This document shows, piece by piece, positions 1 through 9,716 of a stretch of DNA of 64,000 bases. Under the pieces are notes generated by a model, which had not been told where the DNA came from, did not search any database, and worked only from the letters and a program-made list of their open reading frames with translations. The stretch comes from Paramarasmius palmivorus. Lineage: Eukaryota > Basidiomycota > Agaricomycetes > Agaricales > Marasmiaceae. Both the position numbers and the translations under genes were made by a program. Numbering within the stretch: the first letter of the stretch is position 1; every line of letters begins with the position of its first letter. The DNA lies in the NCBI GenBank assembly GCA_037176845.1, contig JAYKXP010000007.1, positions 620,001-684,000 on the forward strand. The letters run 5' to 3'.

Positions 1-700
1 TTGAGCGGTCATGTCACCTAGCTGGTGTCCGTTTGCGAATCGAAGGCTCATTTCGGTATCGTTCGTACTGGTTGAAGGAAATCTGGCTTTGAAGTACAGA
101 TTTCTGTAAACTCGACAAGCCATAGAGCTGGTCAGAGCGACTTCTGGAACGGTAAAGGTTGCCTGATAGATCGGCGGGACGGTGGGGGTCGTAACGAGAA
201 CAAGTACCAGGATGTTGATACCGACAGTGATTCTGATTAGCGTCTTATTTAGGTTTCAGTCCCTGACGTGATGGTTGCGCACTCACAAGTAATATTGCTG
301 CCCCCCTCTGAAGAGTGCCCTTGATAGGCGTGGGAGAGTCTTCTTGGGAGAATATATAATCCGCCAACTCCATTCCTCGCCTTGACGTGTGTGTGTAGTC
401 AATATCTTGTATGAGATGACAAGAAATACAAGGGAATCAAAGACAAGAGTCATGATTCCTGCAGTAAGCCCGACATAACGTTCTATCCCACCGTTGATAC
501 AGTACCGAGTGGTCCCCAGCGCTGAAATGTGGGATCCAATTGGTACAGTCACGGACGTTCCGACGGTGGCGAACCATAGAAAGATGAACAGGGCTCGAAT
601 GATTCTAGAGTTTGGAAAGACCGCAATGACACGTCGCAAAAACAAAAAGGAACTAGTGCATCAGGAAATACCTCCCTTCCGGATTTTGATGAATTTGTCA

Positions 701-725
701 GAATTCTTCCGAATTCCTCAGAATC
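701..725 (+). repeat. Subterminal GAATTC repeat, left copy
   Basis: The block consists of 10-base units of the form GAATTCYTCN repeated in tandem. It matches 1880-1904 in the same orientation with two mismatches. It lies 40 bases inside the left end of the inserted element. Confidence 0.6.
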
Positions 726-1879
726 TAGGGCGGCCTCCAGATTCCGAGAGATTCATCGGAATCATGAAGGTCCCGTATTTTTCGAAAAAAGATTCATCAG
801 AATTAAGGTCTCATTTCGTGCTGGCCGCTAGCATTCCTTTCGCTGGTTTGTTTCCACAATTTCATGAAGATTAATGCATGCAAACAACATGTATTAGTAT
901 TGTCACGTCTAAGTACACGGTTCTACTAGTAACTCTAAGTCGTAAACCAAAAGTATCATATGTAACTGTTCCCCTCTATCCTCCGTCTCAGCTTTACTAC
1001 CAATACATGCCCTTCCTTAAAGAGTTGCGTGGCCTATATATACATGGTGCTAAGCCTATACCTTCCGAGTTAACTTCCATTTCTATAGCATAGGAGGTGT
1101 GTCACTTACAGGAATCTTCAATCCCAAGTATTTGCTCTGATCCAGTTTACACTCAATGGCAATATGAGCAACGGCAACTAATAGCAACGGCCTATGAGAA
1201 AAAGCTCTTATGGTACGAGGGTACCACTCACCAGTAGTGTCAGACAGCGAGAACGACTCAGATCTTCATGAGGAGACAAGTGGTTGGCTGGTGTTGGGGT
1301 TTTCGTGAAGGAATCGCTGCACAATGAGTTAGCCAGATTGAAAACAGAGGAGAGTCACCTGCGTACATGTCCGTGTAACCCTCTTATCCCTTAGCCTCTA
1401 ATAGCGGTGTTTGCATGGATGATTGTTCTGTATATCAGAGGTGAGTATGTAAACATAGACACCCAACTTTTGCAGACTCACCTTGCCGGAAACATGGGAC
1501 ACAGTCCAAGAGGAGGAACTCTAGTTGGTGGGAGAGAAGTAACAGTTGCGGCATTTGCAAAGCTTGCGACGTGGCAGATCAACATAGTCACGAGACCGCT
1601 TTGTAACTCCGACTGAAAACTCGGACTGCCGGCAGCCGCGCGCTGATTTCTGAGAGCGACAAGTTCTTCCTGACTCTGAGTTTTTCGAAAAACTCAATCT
1701 TCGAATTCCACCCATCCAATCTCATTTGCAGTGATAAGCTATGGCTGGCAGTTTTCGTCAATTGGAAACAGAGCAGCTGTAAAATAGTACATAATTCTCT
1801 TCACACCGCCTTTTCCAATTCCAATGTGCGCTAGGATCCAAGTTGAGTCAAATTCTTGTCAATCAATTTTCATAGCACT

Positions 1880-1904
1880 GAATTCTTCTGAATTCCTCTG
1901 AATC
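1880..1904 (+). repeat. Subterminal GAATTC repeat, right copy
   Basis: This is the partner of the block at 701-725, with two differences in 25 bases. It lies about 100 bases inside the right end of the inserted element. Confidence 0.6.
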
Positions 1905-2488
1905 GGCCCAGATTTGTGGACCGAGTACGGCCCCGGCTCAAGATTTCGGTTAATTCTACCTGATTTCTCAGGATTACTCCGGATCCGTAAAAGAGGTTTT
2001 TCCTGATGTGCCCATTGACACAACCCAGCACGATGTAATAGCATGTTCTATCTTGACACAATCAGGTCCAGGAGTGGCTGCCATGGAGTTAGTATCTACG
2101 AAGCTGTCAGGGGAAACAAAAGGCACAGACTTTTAGCGACGACTGACAGTAGCACGTAAAGAAGTGCGGTGACTCTGAAGTAGATGTCAGACTCGGATTA
2201 CTAGGCAGGATGCAGACAATGGAGGTACTCATACCTCGAAAGGAAAAACGGAATGGTGTTAGAATTGAAGTGTCGCAGAAGATAGATATCCTCTGGTGAA
2301 GATGACAATAGATCCCACACAAAAGCCTGTAATGTTGACTGAGCACGACAGTAGCAGTTACGGACCATATTATATACCCCAAGAGTAACTAGATAGATGT
2401 TACGGGACACCTCGAACTGACTTGCTGTAGCTGGAGGGATATGATTGAGGTACACGTCAGGATTTGGCAGCGCCTGCGTCGAGCTCAT

Positions 2489-3060
2489 GAAGGTCGTCGA
2501 ATTGAGATGACTGGCGAAGGGCCGTATTTATTTACATCTGGAGCTTCAAGCTTGTAAGCGAGGTGGCTTCTTTTCAGCCCCATGCTCGTATGATGTAGTA
2601 TCAAAATGATAAAGTCCGGGCTTCGATTGAGGGTCGACGTAGTGTGTTACAGACCAATCATCAAGCTCTAGAGGACAGCGCCTTGGCATAGAATGGAAAG
2701 GTTTCCCCGTCAAGCCCGGTGTGTATTCTGAGTGGGTCCAGTTGATGTCGCTAATCGAGTGGTCATATGAACCTAAGCCATGCAGAGATGGAAGAAGACG
2801 GCTGCCTTGAAGCCCTCATAGCCCTCGAGCGAGGCCTCATTGAGGGACGTCGGAGCACAGCTGTCTGAGACCTTCCAAGTTGAAAATGGAGTCAACGGCC
2901 AGGTGCAACCAGGTGTGGCGAGGAGAAAAAGGGTTTGATCAGCGTCACGTAATGATAAATATTGATCTTGGGCAGTTTCGGCAACTCCCGAACCACTATT
3001 ACCTGGTCCACAACATGATCACTATGCGCAAAGGAGCATTCGTTCCTTCTTTCCGCCCCC
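2489..3060. other. Spacer between divergent 7TM gene and P450
   Basis: No gene is supported here. The stretch separates two divergently transcribed genes, so it should hold both promoters. A 74-residue frame at 2880-3104 overlaps the P450 start in another frame and is treated as chance. Confidence 0.5.
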
Positions 3061-5231
3061 ATGGACCCAAATCTGCACTCTCAAGCCATAATGCTGCTGG
3101 CTAGCACCTTCGTGAGTGCAGTCTTCTTTAACTTGCAAATAGATGCTAACACTGGACTCGGGTGCGGTGACAGGCCACACATTTTTGGTTCAGGAATTTC
3201 GAACCAGAAGCATACATCCCTGTTTTCATTGCTGGACTACTGTTTCCTGCACCTTTGACGTATCTCCTTGCGAAAGGATCACACAATATCATAACAGCCA
3301 TCTTTTATGGATATCCATGCAGTTATGCATCACTCATCGCGTCAATAGTAGCATATCGGCTTTCACCTTTTCATCCTCTTGCACGTTATCCAGGTCCCCT
3401 GATGGCACGAGCAACCAAACTCTGGGCTGTCTGGAAGTCGCGCGATGGAAAACTACAGCACTACTATGCACACTTACACGCACGTCATGGTACCATCGTC
3501 CGGATCGGTATGAATGATGTTCACCTTGTTGCTCGCAACGGGCTCACGTTCGCATACAGGCCCCAACGAACTATCTGTCGTGGACAAGGATCTTATTCCG
3601 TATATTCTTGGGTCTCAAGGCATGCCAAAAGGACCTCGTGAGTAATTTATCATCCGACAATCCGTGTTGTTGAGTTCTTAATCGAGTGTCATTAGTCTGG
3701 GATGGTAGACGCATCACCCCTTCAGACTCACGCAATCGAGGAAACTATAGTCTAATTTCACAAAGAAGTTCTGCTCGTCATGCACAACTGCGTAAAGCTT
3801 GGAACCGAGCTTTCTCAGCCGAGGCGTTACTCGATTATCAGGACATCGTCGTCAATACAGCTCACGAACTAGCTAACAAACTGGAGCATTCGTGCATCGA
3901 TGGTCAAAATGGGATCGATATAGGGAAATGGATCAGCTACTTTGCGCACGTTGATTTTGTTACAATCGTTTATTGCTGTGGTCTGATCTAGCACTCACTA
4001 GATTCGACTTTATGGGTGACCTAGCGTGAGTCAAATGATAATGCTGCACCATCATAACAATTGAATTATCGCAACGTAGCTTTAGTTGCAGTTTCGAGAT
4101 GCTTCAACACGGCGACAAGCATGGATATCAGGCTGGTATGGAGAAGGGATTAATGTGAGTTGTCTCGACATTTGACCTTGGTTACGTCCTAAGTAGTCAT
4201 ATGGAGATTACCATCCTTTACACAGCAAGTTCCCTGGCTTGCTCATGTCATTCGCCTATTGCCGTACGGTGGTTCGGCGACCAGTGCGTTCGGTGCATTC
4301 GCCGTCAAGCAAGCAAAGGTCCGTTCCGCCCAGAGCATTACTCGAAAAGATCTCTTCTATCACCTAGTGAGTATAGTGTTTGCGCTGTTAGCAACTCTAA
4401 CATGCTTTATCAAGGTCAATAACACTTACTCTGATGAAGAAGTGTCGCCGTTCCCTTTGATCGTGTCTAACGCCGTTCTGGCTATCATTGCCGGCTCAGA
4501 TTCAACTGCATCCGTGCTCAGCAATATCATTTACTACCTGCTGTCCAATCCTTCGGATCTGAGGCGGCTACGAGAAGAGATAGATCAGGCTTTTCCTTCG
4601 CTTGGCGATGACCCGACATCGTTAGATGTCGCGAAACTCGCGAACCTTCAGTGGCTCAATGCTGTCATGTATGTTATCCTTCTCTAGAAGCTAAAAGTTA
4701 CCAAACTGAATGCATTCGTTGTCACAGAAACGAGACACTACGTTTGCAACCTCCACTTCCTACCAGCATGCAAAGAGCGCCAGAGAAAGGCAGCGGTGGC
4801 AAAATGGTCGGAACAATGTGAGTTAAATACATTGATCACTTCGAGGAAACATGCCAATCACTCATTTCCATAGGTTTGTGAAGGAAGGAACCGCGATTCT
4901 GGTTCCACCCTTTGTTCTTCATCGAGATCCAAGATATTTCTCCCCCAACCCACACAAATTCTGGCCGGAGCGTTGGATGCAGTTTGGGAAAGACCCAGAG
5001 GTAGTACTTGAGCTCGGAGCCTTCATTCCTTTCTCTACCGGACCAGCCAACTGCGTCGGAAAGCAGCTTGCTTTGATGGAACTGAGATTCGTCGTGGCGT
5101 TGCTGTTAAGTCGCTTTGAGATTAATTTTGCCGCCGGATGGGATCCACGAAGCTGGGAAGCAAATCTGAAAGATAGGTTTGGGCTATGTAAAGGTGAATT
5201 GATGGTCAATGTCAAGTTGCGTAGAGAGTAG
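3061..5231 (+). CDS. Cytochrome P450 monooxygenase
   Basis: Membrane-anchored haem monooxygenase of a basidiomycete clan that oxidises hydrophobic substrates; the substrate cannot be inferred. Ten exons: 3061-3111, 3174-3507, 3560-3637, 3696-3945, 4002-4025, 4080-4154, 4207-4366, 4415-4668, 4728-4817 and 4874-5231. They sum to 1674 bases and code for about 557 residues, a normal length. Visible marks are an N-terminal hydrophobic region, the proline hinge YPGPL, the I-helix AGSDSTAS, the ExxR helix NETLRLQ, the PERW segment and the haem loop FSTGPANCVG with its cysteine. The arginine usual two residues before the cysteine is replaced, as is common in this fungal group. One intron (3946-4001) begins GC instead of GT; the FDFMGDLA motif that follows supports the junction. 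All exons are open. It lies 1.5 kb upstream of a GST on the same strand. Confidence 0.93.
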
Positions 5232-6789
5232 TAGTGCCTTCCTATGTAATAGGACAACTTGTACCCTTTTCTACCACCATACGTACCCGTCGCAATGAAT
5301 CTCCTAGGTCCCAAGACAAAGGATGAAGCTCCCAGAGACCAACTCTAATAATGCTCTCGCCGGCTCTTGTCTGTGGAAAATATATCCCATCGCCGTCTTA
5401 GGCTTTGTCGGTAGAACCACAGGAATCAGTCAACGAACAGCTGAATCACATCGTCCTCGCCGCGCGTAGCTGCTAGCAGAGATGCAGTAAAATGGATTTA
5501 GGAAGGATTCAGGAATGGTACCCGGTTCGACCTTGGAATTGGAGGAACTGTATCAAGATTGCTGTTACGTACATGGACAGCCTTGCCCAAAGATCCGGAC
5601 GTCCGCATGCGCAGAGGATCAACTTCTTCCTTCGTTCCGTTGGATATGCTCTTCTCCGTAACCGTCGCAACGATACCGAGGAAGGTATCGACGGTCAGCT
5701 TGCGCTGAGGTATTACCATTGGTTCATTCAGGAGACGCTGTCATTCCTGCATGCGGCCCAAGATGCATGAGAAGATGCGAAGGTTGTTTCTTGCTTGGGT
5801 GTGGGTGATTTGTGGCCTTGGTACAAAAAGATGGTGATTTTGGATGCAAGAAGAGAAGTAATGGTCCATACTAGGCTTCCATGCACCGTTGTTGAGCACC
5901 GAGGTGTGTTGAGTTGTATACTCATCGGAACAGTACTGATTCTTATCGGATGTCATGACACAGGATTTTGCATCCCACATGCCGTTCTCCTCTCACATGA
6001 ACGTTTGAACCCTTGGCTCGTGCGTACGCTTACGGGTACGTTTCGTTTCAACCAATCCATGCAGCTCCCCGAGATATTCTGTCTCGCAAATGCATTAGTC
6101 GTTCTTCTCCATGGCTGAAGAAGAGCGAAAAGTATCATCTTAACACGCCCTCACATGGAGAGGCAAGTCCTCACTAGTTGGGCTGAAGGACCATGGTGTG
6201 GATAAAGAAGCTTTTTAGAATCGAAAAAGAGATTGGCCTGCTCAGGATACTGAGATATTCAATCCCGTTATCCATATCCACCGGTGCCGAAGTCATCACT
6301 CAGCAGCACAACTTAGAGTGTTTGTTCCATGTTCTACAGGGCCAGGATAGCATTCAGGGTTCAACGTTCAACAACGGCCTGCAGTGTGCAGTGCCTTTCT
6401 CTCTAACGATTCACATGCGAGGTTGATTTTCTTCGTGTTGGTAATGTAATTCTGGCATTCTGTAGTAGAATCCGGGGCCATCCCTCTTACTCGGAGGATT
6501 GAGAAATTAAACCTTGCTATTCTATACCGCTTCGCAGATTGCAGTGCAAAGTTCTGCCGAAATATATTTTGACAGCGAACGGCGATGTTCTTTGTTCTCC
6601 TTGTGGCTCGCAAGCCACACTCAGAATAGCTTGGCGCTCCCTGCTGGAAGGTGCCGTTGAGCGGTTCCGGAACCCCAGCCATGTTTTCATTCGAAGATGA
6701 AGGTGACTCGACTATGGGGACTTCCAACAGTATATGAACCTGCTTCCGAAACCAACATGGTTCCATAACTCGCATTCAACTCACCTACA
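5232..6789. other. Long stretch without a recognisable gene
   Basis: About 1.56 kb lie between the P450 and the GST. Several frames of 77 to 135 residues occur on both strands (for example plus 5795-6118 and minus 6368-6775), but none carries a motif or a convincing splice pattern that I recognise. One candidate, 5492-5770, is listed separately at low confidence. The stretch includes the GST promoter. Confidence 0.45.
5492..5770 (+). CDS. Hypothetical short ORF, 92 residues
   Basis: An ATG-initiated frame coding for a basic, aromatic-rich protein (WYPVRPWNW near the start, RYYHWF near the end). I do not recognise the family. No signal peptide or membrane segment is evident. It could be a small gene, an exon of a decayed gene, or chance; an opposite-strand frame of 73 residues overlaps it. 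No neighbour suggests a function. Confidence 0.22.
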   Translation: MDLGRIQEWYPVRPWNWRNCIKIAVTYMDSLAQRSGRPHAQRINFFLRSVGYALLRNRRNDTEEGIDGQLALRYYHWFIQETLSFLHAAQDA

Positions 6790-7585
6790 ATGACCGACTC
6801 TAAACCTATCCTCTTCTACGACATTGCTTCGGCTGCGCCTGTTCACTCTTTCGCACCCAACCCTTGGAAAGCTCGGTGAGCTCAGTCATTGCTACTGACC
6901 GTCAGGCAGGTACTAATTTGCGATTGATAGCTATGCATTGAACTTCAAAGGCGTGCATTACCGAACGGAATGGGTAGAGCTGCCAGAGGTTGAGTCTACA
7001 CGCAAGAAACTAGGCTCTGACCCGGTGCGATTCTTCGCTGATGGCAGCCCGTTTTATACCCTGCCTGTCATCAAGGATACATCGACCGGCGAGCTCGTCG
7101 GAGATACATTCGATATCGCAGTCTACCTCGACAAGGCATACCCCGACGCACCCAGGCTTTTTCCTCCGTCGAGTATAGGCCTTCATAAGGCCTTCAATGC
7201 CCAAGTCGATGCCATTTTCAGCACCTATGTCCACCTCTTTGTTCACGGCATTCCCTTCAACCCAGAGACCGCTGAGGAATCTAGGGCTACCTTTGTGCGG
7301 AGAGCAGGCGCATCGTGTTGGGATGATTTGAATTATCGAGGTGAAGAGAGAGAGCAGAAGCTGAAGCAGTTCGAAGCAGATCTCGGGAATTTGGCAAAAT
7401 ATTATATTCACAAGGATGGTCCGTTCTTAGAGGGAAAGAACCCATCATACGCTGATTTGATCGTTGGGGGCTGGCTGATGATGATGAAAGAGACGCTGAA
7501 GGAGTGGGAGGACCTGTGTACATGGCATGACGGTATCTGGAAAAGGATTCATTTGGCGCTGGATAAATACACTCAAGTGAAGTAG
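6790..7585 (+). CDS. Glutathione S-transferase, fungal etherase/FuA-like
   Basis: Cytosolic glutathione transferase of 246 residues from two exons, 6790-6875 and 6931-7585. The intron has a TACTAAT branch site. The N-terminal thioredoxin-like domain (residues 1 to about 100) opens with PILFYDI. SFAPNPWKARYALN corresponds to the helix carrying the catalytic serine in fungal Ser-type GSTs, and FYTLPVIKD contains the cis-proline that binds glutathione. The helical C-terminal domain follows, with PSYADLIVGGWLM as the usual N-capping aspartate region. The WVELPEVE segment is typical of the group related to bacterial beta-etherases and fungal FuA enzymes, which act in detoxification of wood-derived compounds. 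Substrate specificity is inferred only. It follows a P450 on the same strand, which would fit xenobiotic metabolism but does not show co-regulation. Confidence 0.88.
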
Positions 7586-7834
7586 GACAGTCGGATTGCA
7601 GTCGGAGCAGATGTCGGGATTTGACTTCAGTACATATATCCTACCCACATTGATACCACTTTGTCAATCATGCCAATACATAGACGCCACTGGCGACCGT
7701 GCGGATTGAATTCGAGCGAGAGTAAGTACCAATCCGGTGGTTCGCCCATCAATGTGAGAATTTTGAAATTTGCCAGCGCCTCAGTCTCAACGGGTAGAGA
7801 GAAGAATGGATATATATACACATCTGGGATACAT

Positions 7835-9371
7835 CTAAGAGAACAGCTTGTTGACCGACGTGTTTCCTTCTTGGTTCTTCTTGAGGACCTGTAAAAATGA
7901 CCTCGTCAATTCATTCCCAAGCCGAACAGCGCTAAAATCACATACCTTCGCGACGGCAAACTCGAAGTCTTCCTGTGTGACGTGTTGTCGTCGTTCACGC
8001 AATGCGTACATCCCTTTGCACAGAATCTCAGTGCAAACCAAGAGGAAAAACATGAATAACGTACCAGCCTCTGTACAAATACCACGAACTTCGGCACCGG
8101 AGCATTGTCCCATCTTGTCAGCGAGGGCACGAAGGTTGATTCCACGTTGTAGTGACATCTACAAGCCAAACTCCTCAGCTAGGGCCAAAGGCTAATCGGA
8201 AAATCAACTTACCTTGCGAGAGTGGATTCGTAAGATGGAAACACGCGCTTCAGGACCTGGTGGAGGGAATTCAATTTTACGATCGATACGTCCTGGCCGA
8301 AGTAAAGCCGAGTCGAGGATATCTAGAGGAATGCTCAGCCATCACTTTGCCGATGGTAACGCGTAATACACTCACCAATACGATTCGTGGCCATGATGAC
8401 CTTAATGTTCTTTGTCGACTCGAATCCATCAAGCTGGTTCAAAAGCTCCAGCATTGTTCTTTGCACCTCCGAGTCGCCACCACCACTTCCACTCTCGCCT
8501 CTCGAGCTCCCAATAGAGTCGATTTCATCCATGAAGATGATAGAAGGTGCGTGTTCTCTGGCCATAACGAATAACTCTCGCACCATCCTACTGCCCTCTC
8601 CAATATACTTCTGAACAAGCTCGCTTCCACTCACACGGATGAATTTACAATCCGTGTGATGAGCAACAGCTCGTGCGAGTAGTGTCTTTCCCGTTCCTGG
8701 AGGACCATATAGCAACACACCCTTGGGTTGAGCGATACCGAGGGACTCGAAGAGTTCCGGGTGTTTGACCGGTAATTCGATGACTTCTTTGATTTCCTTG
8801 ATCTGTTTGTCGAGACCACCGACCATTTCGTAGGTACTATCGGGTACCTTTTCGACCATCATGAGTGAAACGAGTGGGTCGACTTTGTTGGGCAGGATTT
8901 TGTGGATTGTGTAAGAGTCTGAACGGAGGGCAATTCGGAGGTTGGGGGTTAGTGAGTTGATATCTATTTCGGAGTCCAGGTCGACGACTAGATGCAATAA
9001 GACTTGAGCCCAGAGATCATCAGAAAGTGAACTATCCAACATACTGTATTTGCCCTCGGGCTGGACCTTGACAAGAACCTTGTTCTTTCCCATTACTTTC
9101 ACAACTTCGCCGACATAGCTTCCAGGTTCATGTAGAAGTTGAAGTTCCTCTCGAAGCAATCTTACTGCAGGGCAAGAAATGTGAATTCCAGCGTCAAGGA
9201 GAGGAGCGAAACTTGGAACGTACCTCTGGCATTGAGAGCGTTTCGCTGCGCTTCCAGACGACGTAAGTTCTGGGTCTTCTGATTTATTGTAAGCTCTGCA
9301 GCTTCAATCTTGGCTTGATAGTAAGCCTTAATTCCACCTGGAACGGCTGGTGCTCGGACGGGGACTGGCAT
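7835..9371 (-). CDS. RPT6: 26S proteasome regulatory ATPase subunit 8
   Basis: AAA+ ATPase of the 19S base ring that unfolds ubiquitinated proteins. Seven exons on the minus strand: 9371-9224, 9164-9045, 8987-8376, 8322-8213, 8158-8065, 8013-7946 and 7888-7835. They total 1206 bases and code for 401 residues, close to the usual 405. The N-terminal coiled coil ([18 protein letters not shown]) is followed by the OB domain ([19 protein letters not shown]). Then come [13 protein letters not shown], Walker A GPPGTGKT, Walker B IIFMDEID, the sensor segment IMATNR and the arginine-finger region [10 protein letters not shown]. The closing four-helix part is [11 protein letters not shown] to [13 protein letters not shown]. 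The order [23 protein letters not shown] distinguishes RPT6 from RPT1 to RPT5. The start ATG at 9371 gives a normal N-terminus. RPN6, another proteasome subunit, lies at 46.6 kb. Confidence 0.97.
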
Positions 9372-9716
9372 GGTGGTGAGGAGGAAAGGTATACGCGTCG
9401 CGTCACGTGCAACCTTTGCGCAGGAAGGGTGCTTCGCACTTACCCTCGGCCTCACCTCAACAAGCCAGCCCAGAACGCTCAGACTGACAATCAGGCTCGT
9501 AGTGCAAAGCGAGCGGAAGTCGTATAAATGTAAAATCATATGTTACAGTCCATATCCGTCCAATTGAGCACACTGGCTACTGTTCTACTGTAGGGTATGA
9601 AAGCTGAGGCGTTGATGAGAAGAGCTAGAGCGTAGAACGCCAGGGAAATACACTAATCGAATACAGATATGAGAAAGACTCCAATGTACGTGAAGAAGTC
9701 AAAAGGCTTAGGGATC
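9372..9716. other. Spacer between SEC1 stop and RPT6 start
   Basis: Both flanking genes are on the minus strand, so this holds the RPT6 promoter and the SEC1 3' end. I see no other coding sequence. Confidence 0.5.

Larger units (their letters stand above)
662..2005. mobile_element. Non-autonomous hAT-like DNA transposon inserted in the 7TM gene
   Basis: The ends are imperfect terminal inverted repeats. The left end starts CAGGAAATACCTCC at 662, and the right end read on the minus strand starts CAGGAAAAACCTCT at 2005; 19 of the first 23 bases agree. The flanks TAGTGCAT (654-661) and ATGTGCCC (2006-2013) share GTGC at the same offset, as expected of a worn 8-bp target duplication, the length typical of hAT elements. 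Near each end lies a 25-base block of GAATTC-containing units (701-725 and 1880-1904) differing at two positions, like subterminal transposase-binding repeats. No transposase-like frame is present; the 71 and 69 residue frames inside look random. The hAT assignment rests on end sequence and duplication length only. Confidence 0.62.
1..2488 (-). pseudogene. Fungal seven-helix integral membrane protein (DUF6533-like), split by an inserted element; 3' end outside the window
   Basis: I recognise a basidiomycete multi-pass membrane protein family of unknown function. Exons on the minus strand are 2488-2378 (starts MSSTQALPNPDVYLN), 2326-2235, 2174-2131, 2077-2006, then 653-287 and 232 to beyond base 1. 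Family-like segments are ASQFEVSRNIYLVTLG-AFVWD near the N-terminus, CSFLFLRRVIAVF, the TTRYCINGG loop, and PIYQATFTVPEVALTSSM in the last exon. Introns of 51, 60, 53 and 54 bases are GT-AG. Between 2006 and 653 the frame is broken by a 1.34 kb element flanked by a decayed 8-base duplication. If the element and one duplication copy are ignored, the frame runs on exactly through SMGT-CSFLF. The other exons look open, so the break could be fairly recent or the element could be spliced around. The true C-terminus is not visible. Family assignment is confident; pseudogene status is inferred. Confidence 0.72.

Noticed and set aside
878..1616. Two frames of 71 and 69 residues inside the inserted element
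   Set aside because: They show no transposase or other motif and are of chance length.
5795..6775. Frames of 77 to 135 residues on both strands between P450 and GST
   Set aside because: They lack motifs, overlap one another and show no consistent splice pattern; only 5492-5770 was kept, at low confidence.
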